Shown here: piece by piece, positions 1-11,279 of the stretch
Layout of the letters: every line of letters starts with the position of its first letter
How positions within the stretch are numbered: position 1 is the stretch's first letter
Assembly (NCBI GenBank): GCA_001692895.1
Contig: KV748183.1
Coordinates: 496,001 to 560,000, forward strand
DNA from: Cenococcum geophilum 1.58
Taxonomy: Eukaryota > Ascomycota > Dothideomycetes > Gloniales > Gloniaceae
Direction of reading: 5' to 3'
DNA: 64,000 bases
Notes under the pieces: generated by a model
Told to the model about the DNA's origin: nothing
Database searches by the model: none
What the model saw: only the letters and a program-made list of their open reading frames with translations
Position numbers and translations under genes: made by a program

Positions 1-199
1 AATTGCACCCTATCGCGATCTTTATTTTTCCTAGTCTACTGTCTCCATTTTCCTAGTACAATCGCGACCTGGCGCAACTAATAATACCGTACTATAGTCC
101 TAGATAATCTTAGCACAGTTTTAGTATAGCCTTAGTACAGTCTTAGTAATCTTAGTATTACAGTTAGCCTTATAGATTCCGATTGCCTTACCCAGATCT

Positions 200-1440
200 C
201 CTAGAATAGGCGACCATAATATAGACGACGTCCCGCTAACGAACCCTCGCGAAGCGCTCGCCCGCCTCCTTAACACCTTCTATACTAATATCGCCTAGGC
301 AATTAGGAACGGTCCCAAATACCTAAAGGACCTTAATATGGTAGGAACCTTTTAGCAACTCTTTATATGTGCAGCTTTCTTAACTAGTATTAAGAGCGGC
401 CTTTAAGCCGTTTATAGCGAAGGCTAAGCTATAAAGTCCTAACTTAAAAAAGCTTAACATAGAATTAACTCCCTTAAGATATTTAAACTATATATTAAAC
501 AATATAAATAGCAAGCCCTCGCATACACTGAGACTATATAAAACTTAAGCTCTTAGATTATTATACTTACCAAACTATTACTAACAAGAACCCTACTACT
601 GGCTCCCCTCTTTTAACTAAGCCCTATAGAAAAAAGCGTAAAGTAAAAGATCTAACCCCGTTTAATGGCAAGGGATCACCAATTAAAAAGTAAGAAAAAT
701 TTAAAATATAGGAAATAAAAATCTAAGGCGTTTTCCGGAGGGATATAAAGTACTTTAAGACCCTAATAGACGAAATCCTCTATATATTAGACATGCTAAT
801 GGATAAAGCTTATAACTATATTAAATATAGCCTTAACACGCTACGTATATACCTAAACAACCTAAGTAAATAAACCTTTTCTAACTAAGAGTCTATGCTT
901 ATATATATAAGAGGATACTATAGGACTATAGATATAACCTAAGCGGCTAAAAATAAGTTAGATACCTTAAGCTAAGGTAAGCGTAACTACTGGTCCTAGA
1001 AAGTAGAGCTTAATAAGTTAATAATTAAAGCAAACAAGACCAAGGAATAAAAAGTGGATTTACTTAAAAAGAATATTTCCTCTAAGATAAAGGACCTGGC
1101 CCTTACCCTTAGCCGTAAAATTAGCAATACTAACTATAAAGGCTAGAGTAAGTAGATGGATATGTTCGCTTATAACCTATAGAACTATACCTACTATACT
1201 AAGTTAAATACCGCTAAGCTAAGTGCCGCTAGCGGCTATTAACCCGTATTACTATAGAATAACCTAATAGACCTAGACGCCGTTAAGTTCGGTAGTAGTA
1301 GTAATAGCCTCCCTAATAATGTTTAAAGATATTATATAAATAACAGACTTTATATAGCGTGTAGTTAACCTAGCCACTAGAAAAATACTTATAACCCTTA
1401 ATAAAACCTAAATCCCGTTCTAATGCTACCACGCTAACCC
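200..1440 (+). pseudogene. Gypsy-1 gag with zinc knuckle
   Basis: Gag is the capsid and nucleocapsid polyprotein that packages the element's RNA. From about 600 to 1400 one frame (frame 1) reads as a hydrophilic capsid-like protein containing the segment DLTPFNGKGSP, interrupted only by TAA/TAG. At 1351-1392 it reads Y-I-A-C-S-stop-P-S-H-stop-K-N-T-Y. This is a C-x2-C-x4-H-x4-C nucleocapsid knuckle in which the first and last Cys have become Tyr and both stops sit where Gln codons are expected. The part before 600 is weaker and its start codon cannot be fixed. It is non-functional. Confidence 0.75.
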
Positions 1441-1969
1441 CCCCTTAGCCGCGGCGGATTCTTTAATAGAGGGGATAGTAATTAAGGCGGTAACCGCAGA
1501 TAAGGACGTGGGTTTAGATATAGAAACCCGCCCCCGCGATTCCCTTCCCTAACGCAGCCCTAGCTAATAGTCCCATACGCAAACTATAGATAAGTACTTT
1601 ATATTACTACTAACTGCGAGACTGGCTATATTATTAGCGAAGTACCCCCTAGTATATATATACCGTTAGAGACTAATACGTTAGGATATACTAGCTAAGA
1701 CTATAGCTACTAGCTAAGCCCTATAATACAGCTATTAAAAGGCTAACCCTTAGACTAAGTCGCCTTTAAGGGTTAAAACTATACGGGGAAGAGGATAAAA
1801 GGATTAGATTTATATTACTAGATTAGTTAAACCTTATTCTAAGCTAGCTGCTATTTAATCTTAGAATAGTAAATAATAATAAAAATTCTATCCTTATTTA
1901 GACTTACCTCTCCTTACTATATAACCTACTTCTAGAAGTTCTTATTAAAACAGTAAGCCTTATTAATAG

Positions 1970-2290
1970 TGGTAGTATAGTACTAGCGTTTATAGATAAA
2001 GACTTGCTTATAAAGAAGCACAATGTTATAATAAAAAGACTTCTAGTCCTAAAACTACTCCGCCTTGCTAACGGACTCCAATCTAGCTTTATTACCTATT
2101 ACTTTATAGCAAAAATAACAATCGGCTACTATATAGAATCTATACTTTTCTATATTATAAAGTTATTACCCTTAACACTAGTAATCCTTAGAATGCCCTA
2201 GCTTAAAAAGCATAACCTAAGTATAAACTTCCCTATTTTAGGGCTTAAGTTTAAGTCTAATTACTACGCCTATAACTGTCTCCTATAGTA
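1970..2290 (+). pseudogene. Gypsy-1 aspartic protease remnant
   Basis: The region includes an open stretch at 2004-2201. The translation around 1985-2280 has the arrangement of a retroviral-type aspartic protease: AFID near the expected catalytic D(S/T)G position, then LANGLQSSFITYYF, ending in VILRMP-stop-LKKHN. That ending corresponds to the conserved ILG-x-x-WL-x-x-x-N of Gypsy proteases, with Gly to Arg and Trp to stop. The catalytic triplet is destroyed. The frame differs from gag, so one or more frameshifts lie between about 1500 and 1980. The assignment rests on the motif order and its position between gag and RT. Confidence 0.6.
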
Positions 2291-2689
2291 TATCCCTAAT
2301 TATAACTAAATAGCACTATACGGACGTATTACACGACTAACGCTTAGATACCGTTAGCTAATAGTAAAAGAGGTACCTAATACTGGTAAGCTAATATACA
2401 CAGTAAATAAAATAGAGATTCTGGAAGACTGGACCACCGCCCTACCCCTAAGAAATACTACCCTACCCCTAAGAATATAAACACCGCTAAAACTATAAGT
2501 CCCCTATATACACCTGCTTAACCTAGGCTAGCTAATAAGATACCTAACTCTAAGTTATTTGCTATATATATATACGACCGCGCGTATAATAGCTAAAGGC
2601 GTTATAGCTAAGACTAAAACTAGAGCAATTAAGACCTCCCCCCCGTAACGCCTAACCTTATATCTATCTCCCGCGTATACTATATAGGG

Positions 2690-5600
2690 CCGCCGCCGCG
2701 TTTCCGCCCCCTAGGGCCGATTAAGACGCGCTAGCCTAGCCGTAGCACTAGAGAACTAAACACGCCCTAAACTAGACGACATTAGATACACTTATACTAT
2801 TAATTTCACCTAGTTCTATAAATAAAAAGGCGTAAAGGTAATAAGGATCTATATAGCAGAGCTAGTAGAACTGGTTAAATAAGAAGAATATTAATAGCTG
2901 CTTAAAGAGCTGCCTATAGGCCTAATAGAAGTACCAAACCTATTAGAAAAGTCTTTCCGCTGGCTAGTGGAGGGCAACTATACAATAGAAAAAGCCCGTA
3001 AAGCGCTACCCCCTTATTTTTATAATTTCCTTAAGATAAACCTAAAAACTAAGCCTAAGTCTCTACGCCGGAAGATAGTTAACACTAATATTAAAAAATT
3101 CCTAAAAGGCAAACTAGGATTAACCCGTAAAGACATTTTATATTACTTACTAAAGGAGTTCCGCAAATATATTAAGCACTTTCTCCCTAAAAATATAGAT
3201 AAGCTGCCCCCTTACCAACTATAGGACCATAAAATTAAGATTATCCTTGGAAACTAGGCCCCTACTATAAAAATAAACTACTCTTACCTGCTAAACTTAG
3301 GTATATAAAAAAGTGGATTAATAAGATGCTAGATAAGGGTTTTATCCGCAAATCAACCTTACTAGCTACTATACTACTCCTCCTTACTGCTAAGCCTAGT
3401 AGCGGTGTATAAATCTACTATAACTACTAAGGCCTAAATATAGTTACTATTAAGAATTGGTACCTACTACTACTAATCCATAAGACACTTAACGCACTTT
3501 ATAGTACTAAGTACTTTACTAAACTTAATATAATTGCTATATTTAACCGAATCCGTATTGCGGAGGGCTATAAGTGGCTTATAGTATTTATTACCCGGTT
3601 CGGACTCTATAAGATATTAGTTATACTATTTGGCCTCTATAACGCACCCGACACGTTCTAAAACTATATTAATTATATCTTATATAACGCCCTTAACGAC
3701 TACTGTACTGCCTACCTTAATAACATCCTTATCTTTTCTAAAATACGTACTAAGTATACTAAGTATATAAATAAAGTCATCTAAAGACTTGGTAATACTA
3801 GACTTTAGATTAATATTAATAAGTCCAAGTTTTACTCTACTAAAATAAAATACCTCGGCTTAATTATCTTAATTAATGATATAACCATAGACCTTAAGAA
3901 GGTACAGGCCTTATAGGAATAGAAGGACCTAACATTAATTAAAGAACTATAACAATTTCTTGGCTTCGCGAACTTCTACTAACGATTTATCTAAGGCTAC
4001 TCTGCCATCGCTATACCTATAATAAAACTCCTAAAGAAGGATATTAGATAGCTATAGGGACTAGAATAAGCTAAATTATTTAAGGCCCTTAAGGGAGCCT
4101 TTACCTTAGCACTAGTACTAGCATACTATAACTATATAAAAAAGATAGTAGTAGAGATAGATATATTAAATTAGGCTTTTAGCGGAGTCCTTTTTTAGTA
4201 TAATAATAACAGTAAATTAAGACTGGTTATATTCTTCTCCGTAAAGTACTCTGCGCTAGAGTATAACTATAAGATCTATAATAAAGAACTCTTAGCTATT
4301 GTTAAGGCTTTAGAGAAATAGTGTCCTAAGCTATAAGGGACTAAGGAGCCGTTTGAAATTATTACCAACTATAAGAACCTATAGACGTTTATAACTACTA
4401 AGTAGCTAAATTAATACTAAGTTTAGTAGGCAGAGTTCCTTTTATAGTTTAACTTTGTAATTATATATAGACCTAGTAGTAAAGCTACGCTCCCTAACGC
4501 CCTAAGCTAGCTACTAGGAATAAGGCCTAAGGACGCTAATAATAAACGCCTCCGCTACCAAGCCTAAGTTATTATACCGCCCTAGAAAATTAACCCTATA
4601 ATCTTAGAAGAATTACTATATAAGTCCCGTAACTCTAATAATATAAAGTATATAGCTACTCTAGACCCTAAAATAGCTAAAAAGTTACTAGATAAGTTAA
4701 TCTAGTTAAGATACTAGGAAAACAAACTTATAAGAGATATAGTAACGGCCCTGCGTGATTAGAAAGCTCGCTGTTGGCTAAAGAAGATTAGGAAATTACT
4801 CCGTTACGATAAGTTAGAATACAGTATTATTAACAAATAAATCTACTTTTGCTAACATCTCTTTATCCTAGACGCCCTAGACCTTTACCTAAAAGTTATC
4901 TATCGCTTTTATAGCAGCGGCCCCGCTAGTTACCCTAGTCGGGTTAAAACCCTTAACTTCTTAAACTAAATATACTGGTGGCTAGGAATCTCTTAATTCA
5001 CGGCTACCTTTATTAAAGACTATGCCCTATACTTTTATACTAAGACCCCCCCTTCTACCCCGCCTGGTTTCCTAAAGCTATTAAAACTACCCGCTCGCCT
5101 ATAGACCGATATTTTAATTAACTATATTATAACGCTGCCGGTATACTAACGCTACGGTAAGGTATATAAATATATCCTTATTATTATGGACCGCCTAACT
5201 AAAATGCGACACTTTATTCTAGTAATAGAACTCTTAATAGAGGAGCTAGTTAACGGCTTTATTAATAACGTGTATAAGCTCTACGGTGTACTAAGCACGA
5301 TTATCTCTAATCGCGGCATATAATTTATTAGTAACTTCTAGCGATAACTAAGTAAACGCCTTAAAACAATCCTAAAACTAAGCTTAGCCTAGCACCTAGA
5401 AATAGACAGCTAAACTAAAATTATTAATGCTGCCGTAAATAAGTACCTCTATGCTTTTATTAGCTTTATATAAGACGACTAGGTTAACTACCTACTACTT
5501 ACTAAGTTTACTACGAATAACCAAGTTAATAAGAGTATAGGCATCTCCCTATTTTTTGTAAACTATGGCTTTAACCCTTGCCTTGGAATTAAGCCTGCTA

Positions 5601-6230
5601 GCCCCTACCTATTAACACTATTAGTATAAGTAAAGAAGGAGTTTTTCCGCGTAGACTCTGTGGCTAACCGCTTTAAGTGGATATTAATATAGCTTAAGGC
5701 CCTAGCCTGGATTTTATAGTAACGCTATAAAGATAATACTAATACCCGTAAGGATAAGAGCGTGTTATTCTATAAAGGTAATATAGTTATAATTAGCTTA
5801 GAAAATATAAAGATAAACAGACCTAAGAAGAAATGGGACGATAAATAGGACGGCCTATACCCCGTACTTGCAGTATACTAAGGGGCAGTTATAGTAGACC
5901 TCCTAGACCATATCTAAGTAAATAAATCCTTCTATATATCTAAGGTCCGCCTCTAGGCTGCTAAAGAGATCTCTAGCTAAGCAAATATTAATACTGTAGA
6001 GCGCCGTAATGTATAAGGACGAGTAGTAGAGAGAGACGATGACGGTAATATAGAAGATAAATGGAAATTTAAGAAAATCCTTAATATACACGATAAAGAC
6101 CCTTAAGGCCTAACTTATAAGATTAAATAGAAATATTATAAGGATATAACCTAGTAGCTAAAAGAAGACCTAAAGGGTTATAAATAGACTATACAGCGCT
6201 TTTATAAGTAATACCCTAAGAAGCCAGGAC
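2690..6230 (+). pseudogene. Gypsy-1 pol: RT, RNase H, integrase, chromodomain
   Basis: This would copy the element RNA and integrate the cDNA. The RT is read at about 3230-3900. The catalytic YLDD is YLNN at 3713-3724 (both Asp codons GAC to AAC/AAT), preceded by FTKLNIIAIFNRIRI and FGLYNAPDTF, both typical of Gypsy RTs. RNase H follows at about 4130-4480 (NYKIYNKELLAIV). The integrase spans about 4720-5720 with its first Asp at 5108 and the second as Asn at 5309 in N-R-G. A chromodomain lies at about 6035-6215 (DDGNIEDKWKFKKILNIHD). RT to chromodomain stay in frame 2; a frameshift near 3290 separates them from the open stretch 2967-3224. The bulk of the damage is CAA/CAG or TGG to stop. Confidence 0.88.
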
Positions 6231-6387
6231 CCCTAGACTAGGCACGAAATAAGGAAAAGTTATGCTAAGGTTATGGCCGACCACTATGCTAAAATTTGTG
6301 GTAGTTAAGATGTTATAGAACTTTAACCAGCGGTTAAAGTTGTTTAATTAGCCAGATTCTTGCTAAGAAACGCCACGCGGATTAATT

Positions 6388-6520
6388 TAGGTGGCGGTAT
6401 AGAGTTCTGCCGACCTTACTTACTAAACTAACTAATTAGGATTTTCTATGCCTGGTACGGAAAATCGCTATTAGCTTAGTTAAGGGCGGTAAGCGGAACT
6501 AATATCTTTACGGTAAAAAA
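6388..6520. repeat. Palindrome-containing module shared with other elements (copy 1)
   Basis: In the untranslated stretch between the Gypsy-1 chromodomain and the 3' LTR, bases 6388-6520 match, in reverse complement, bases 24121-24245 inside Gypsy-3. The central 50 bases also match 42010-42062 at the 3' end of the Copia element. The centre is an inverted repeat with arms ATTTTC-T/C-ATGCC and its complement. The role is unknown: it may be a small non-autonomous insertion or a conserved hairpin. The rest of 6250-6597 shows no other feature. Confidence 0.7.
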
Positions 6521-6597
6521 CAGGTGACCCTAAATACTACCTATTTTAGAGTTATCTATTTAGTTTAGGGACCAAACCATCTAGGGGAGAGGAGTAC

Positions 6598-6773
6598 TGT
6601 TACGGCACTAACCTAACGTATACTGTTTTATACTATCTTGTACTGTTTACTACTATTAGCTAGGCCACTACTAGTACCTTAGCGGCCGGCCCTACTATTT
6701 ATATATAATACCCCATTTCCACCTTCTTCTCCTCTTTATACTATAACGTAGTTATTTAGTCTACTTTATTACA
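6598..6773 (+). repeat. Gypsy-1 3' LTR
   Basis: It begins TGTTACGGCAC right after a purine-rich tract (GGGGAGAGGAGTAC, 6584-6597) that would prime plus-strand synthesis, and it ends TTACA at 6773. The following base resumes the coding sequence of Gypsy-B, which fixes the outer boundary. The 5' partner is outside the window, so the length of 176 bp cannot be confirmed by pairing. Confidence 0.7.
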
Positions 6774-8880
6774 GTACTGTAATAGCCCTTAATACTAAAA
6801 ACTAATGCCTTAAATAGCACAATAGCTAGTGTTTTTCCCTAAAAGCAACCGGATAGAGAATAGCACCATATTATATACTATTTAAAGACTATAATAAATA
6901 CTAAGCTAAACTACTATATTTATAATAAAGAAATGCTAGCTATTATTACTAGCTTTTAGCACTAGCGTATATAGCTAGAGGGGACCCCTAAGCTAATTAA
7001 GGTAGTTTTAGATTATAAGGCCCTAGAATACTTTATAACTATTAAGGCCCTTATAGCCTAGTAGGCATACTAGGCGGATACCCTATCTTAGTTTAACTTC
7101 TTAATTATATATAGATTAGGCGCTATAAACTATATGGACGCTTTTATAAGGCGTAAATAAGACCTAGGTAACTAGACGGCTGTAAAGATCTTATTATAGA
7201 CCTAGACGCTACTATAACTAGAATACCTTAACCCCTAAATATAGGTAAAACTAAGTATAGACTTCTTAGGCGCCGAGATATATCCTATTAACTCCTCTAA
7301 ACTTAACCTTATTAATAAACTACTTTAGGCTAACTAAACAACCCCTTCTCTATAGGAGTACTACAAAAAGGTAAAGAACGTTATTAGCCCGTGGTCCCTT
7401 AAAAACGGACTACTTAAGCACTAGGAACGGCTAGTAGTAGCTAAAAAACAAAACTTACGGACCCAGCTTATTACCGAAGCTTATACCTAAGTCTCTACAG
7501 CCTACTCTAGAAAAAATAAGACCTATAAGATTATTAGTAACCGCTACTACTAGCCCGGAATAGTTATAGATATTAACCGTTATATATAGAACTGTAATAG
7601 CTACTATAAATTTATAATCTTACAAAATAAGACCTTAGGATTATTAAAATCACTTATAATACTAGAACGCCCCTAGTAGTATATCTTTATAAACTTTTAC
7701 AAGTTACCTATAAACCGTAACGGATATAATATAGTTATAATTCTAGTTAACCGCTTTAGTAAGCGCCTGTTCTTAATCCTATATTATAAAAATATTAATA
7801 CTAAAGAAGCGGCCTAACTATATATTTACTATATCTACCAAATTTACGGACTACTAAATACTATTATATCCAATTATAGGCCGCAATTTATATTAGCTTT
7901 CTAGAATAAGTTTACCTAAATCTTAGGTATTAAGCCAAAGCTTTCTACAGCATACTACCTCTAGATAGATAGTTAGACGGAAATTATAAATTAATACTTA
8001 GATTAGAGACTTCGACCTTTTATTAACTACTTCTAAGATAACTAGGCTAAACTACTACCCCTAATAGACTATACCTAAGCGACCCTACCCTACAACTCCG
8101 CAGGATTTGCCCCTATTTAACTAGAAATAGGTTACTTACTCTATATAAGCCTTAACTGGGAAAAACTAGAAGAACCCTAAACCGTATGCAAAAAACTATC
8201 TTATAAGGAAGCATAGCAGTACACTAAGCGCTTAGAAGAAGCTTAGACGGTAGCCTATATAAACTTAGAAAAGGCCTAGAAATTAATATAATAGTAGGCA
8301 AATAAGTATAGGCAAGAGCCTAACTTTACTATAAGAGATATGGTTTAGGTTATAATAAAGAATTAAAAGACGGAACGACCTAGCTATAAGCTTAACTATT
8401 AAATAGCAGGACCGTATAAAATTCTTAAAAAGATAGGCAATTTATATAAAGTAAAGCTTCCAGATTTAATTAAAGTTCACCCTATTTTCTCTCTAGATAA
8501 ACTATAGAAAGCCTTAAACAACCTATTACCTAAATAAAAGAATTAACCCCCCCTACCAATTTTAGTTAATAGCGATAATAAATAGGAAATTAAAGAAATA
8601 CTGGCCTATAAGCTTATAAGGGGAACGTTACAATATTATATTAATTAAAAAGGGTATAACCTAAACCCTACTTAGTACTCTATATAGAACTTTATAAGTA
8701 GTCCCTATAAGCTTTAAAAGTTTTATAGCCGTTACCCCAATAAACCTAGACCCCTAAAGTACCTTAATAAGTAAATAGAGTGCTAGAATAGCAAAGATAA
8801 TAAGCTGCCTATTGAGTATAAAAATAAGAATACCCTATAGATATAATACGGACGTATAAAGCCTAAGGGCAGGCTTTTTT
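6774..8880 (+). pseudogene. Gypsy-B pol 3' half: RNase H, integrase, chromodomain
   Basis: Directly after the Gypsy-1 LTR the frame reads into the middle of an RNase H (LILKTNALNSTIASVF, then YNKEMLAIITSF at about 6925-6960). An integrase follows (about 7380-8480, ending in the SDKL-like HPIFSLDKL). A C-terminal chromodomain lies at 8578-8800, with EIKEILAYKLIRGTLQYYIN and the downstream RYPNKPRP typical of Gypsy chromodomains. The upstream gag, protease and RT of this copy are cut off by Gypsy-1 and lie left of the window. Damage is mainly TAA/TAG at Gln/Trp positions. A chromodomain tail is known to direct integration to methylated-H3K9 chromatin. Confidence 0.87.
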
Positions 8881-9257
8881 AGAGGGGGGGGTAATATTAC
8901 GGCGCTGGTGGAAACTAATAGGTATTAGTAGAAACTTGTAAATTGTAGCTAATAGATATTGGTAGATATTAGTAGATTATGGCAGATAGTCGCAAACAGT
9001 TTTATATAGTTTTAGATAATTACCGTTACGTAATTAGAGGATTGTATATAACGTTAAGCGGCGCCGCCCTTTATCTTCTTTCCTTTCTTTAGCTTTAAAT
9101 CCTTATATACAGACTACCTATTATATAGGCTTGCGCATCCCTCTTGCTATATTTATACCTTAATTAACCAAGTCGCTAATACCTAGCCAGCTAAGCTTAA
9201 ATCCCTTAGGAAGATTTAATGCTAAACCTATTTAATAAGCTTACCTTAGACCTGTAG
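8881..9257 (+). repeat. Gypsy-B polypurine tract, 3' LTR start, and gag-like leader
   Basis: AGAGGGGGGGG at 8881-8891 is a polypurine tract, followed at 8895 by TATTACGGCGC, which fits a TGTTACGG LTR start after RIP. The end of this LTR is not visible. From about 9180 the sequence reads as Gypsy gag, and this reading continues across the Gypsy-2 insertion at 15621. The LTR is therefore probably shorter than about 280 bp and is shared with, or abuts, Gypsy-A. The bases between 9100 and 9180 are unassigned. Confidence 0.55.
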
Positions 9258-9450
9258 TGTCACGAAACCCCACCACAGGGGCCTCTATAGGAGAGCCCCA
9301 TGCTCTTACGTACACCTTGCATACAGCTTATGTCAGCTACGCGTAGGTATATTACCTCCTTACGCCCTCGACCCTTACGATCGATCGCGTAACGTCTTAT
9401 AGACTCCTCAAATATATACGCTTTGTAGCCACTTCCTCCGTCCTATAACA
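9258..9450 (+). repeat. Gypsy-2 5' LTR
   Basis: It begins TGTCACGAAACCCC and ends TCCTATAACA. By hand alignment it pairs with 15428-15620 over 193 positions with no gap. I count about 28 differences, all but one being C-T or G-A transitions, with changes in both copies. It is followed by TTACGTTGCGCC, the likely primer-binding region; the tRNA is not identified. Confidence 0.93.
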
Positions 9451-9639
9451 TTACGTTGCGCCTTTTTTACTACTAACGCTTAGCCTATAACTAATTCTAC
9501 ATCTCTGTAATACTATAGGCGCTACTAAAAGCAGCGTATCTATAAATTACCTTACTTTATACTTCTAAGGAACCTATAAGAGTAAGACAATATCCCTTAC
9601 TAGCTACTATATTAAACCCAAAGAATAATTTAATACCTA

Positions 9640-11090
9640 TACTTAACCTATAACGCTAATTAATCCCAGAAGAATTTAATTTATTAGCCCTAGCCTTAAC
9701 CCCTAAGGAGACGGACACTAATAATATCTTATCTTTTATTAATTATATAACTACGGACAAGTAAATAGAAGGCTACTACTTTTTAAAATTGAAATATAAA
9801 ACGCCGAGACGTTTATAAAAATAGTAGTATAAGACCCTAATAAATACTACCGCCTTTTATAGAACTACTACCTAAAGCTTATATAAGCCGAGATGCATAC
9901 TACCTAAAATTGTAATATTATTTAAGACCTATAAGCTTATAAGGCGCTCGCTAATAATATACGTTAAAAAACTAAAGACAACCTCCGTGTATCTAAACGC
10001 AACGTCTAATAGTTAAAGAAGGCTAAGATTATACTAATTGCTACAGTTACTAAAAGAGAAGGCATAATTAAATACCTATAATCTTAGCTTAACGAGCATA
10101 TTTATAATAACGCTAGATACCTTTTTATTATATATAACGCTGCCTAAGCCTTTACGCCCCTAGCAACTTTACCTACTTAACGCTTAATAGAGGGCTAGCG
10201 CTAAGCAGCTTTACCTAATAGGAACCCCTACTAAAGCAGTAATAATAAAAGCTATAATAATCGGACCTAAATTACTACCGTAGGGTCTAATATACGCTAT
10301 TTTAGTCCCCTAGTCTCTTAGGGAGACCGTAAGAAATACAGCTACTAGAAGATATAAATCCGCGAGAAACTAACTTAGAGCGCCTACCATTTTCCTACGG
10401 AAGATACTAAGATTGGCTACATTATTGGGCGAATAAAGGGTATACTATTTAATAGACTCTTCGCCCAATAGGAGACTAGTAGCCCCTAAAAGTAGTAGTC
10501 CTACTAAAAAGTCCTTAATAATCTTAACTTAATATACCGCGACTATAACCTACTGGCCACCAACTAAGCTAAACTACGTGCCCTAAAGATAAGCCCTACT
10601 AAATTTTTTAATAAATTTTATACTAAATTCTAGGAATATACTAGAGCCCTTACCTAAGATAATACTAAAGACTAGAAGGACCTCCTTAAAAATATTACTT
10701 ATCGCCTTAGTCACGTAGCCGCCAGCCACAACTATAATAATGTTTATAATATAGTAGCAGCTCTATAAAAGATTAAATAATAACTAAATTAGATTACTAC
10801 TACTAATCTTTACCTAAAGACCTCTCTATAGAAGCTCTTCGGGCTTACTAAACCTATATATACTAAGCCACTAACGCCTACTACCTTAAGTACTACCGGA
10901 ACTAATATTAATTTCTCTATACTAACCTTTCTATAAAAACTCCTAGATAAAGAGTATAAGCTACTCTAGAAACTAGAACACTACTATAAATACTATTAAA
11001 AAGGCTGTTATTATAATAACCTAAACTGCCTAATAGCTAGGTTTAGTAGCTGCCGCCTAATACCTAACCTAATACCCTAAACACTAAATA
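9640..11090 (+). pseudogene. Gypsy-2 gag
   Basis: The region after the 5' LTR and before the protease reads as an interrupted hydrophilic protein with many TAA/TAG. Near 11000-11060 a Cys-rich stretch (GCYYNNLNCLIARFSSCR) resembles a damaged nucleocapsid zinc finger. I assign it from position and this Cys-rich end; the exact start and frames are uncertain. Confidence 0.6.
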
Positions 11091-11279
11091 CGTTGCTATA
11101 TACCACTACCATATAAGATAAAAACGTAGTAATAGTAGTGAAGTTAGATACGGAAACGGAAAACGCTAAGTCCTAGCCCTAAGTTATAGGTTAGGACGCC
11201 CTAATAATAGAGAAATCTATATATCGGCTTACTTAATAAATAACTCTATAAAGATAAATAGACGGAAATAGATAGTTTT

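Larger units (their letters stand above)
1..6773 (+). mobile_element. Gypsy-1: RIP-degraded chromodomain Ty3/Gypsy LTR retrotransposon
   Basis: The order gag, zinc knuckle, protease, reverse transcriptase, RNase H, integrase, chromodomain and 3' LTR can be read on the + strand, which is the Ty3/Gypsy chromovirus order. All coding parts are full of TAA/TAG at expected Gln or Trp positions. The 3' LTR starts TGTTACGG at 6598 and ends ACA at 6773. Its end sequence is not found near base 1, so the 5' LTR lies left of the window. Immediately after 6773 the RNase H frame of another Gypsy element (Gypsy-B) resumes, so Gypsy-1 inserted into Gypsy-B. Bases 1-200 are presumed leader; no feature is recognised there. 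Confidence 0.88.
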
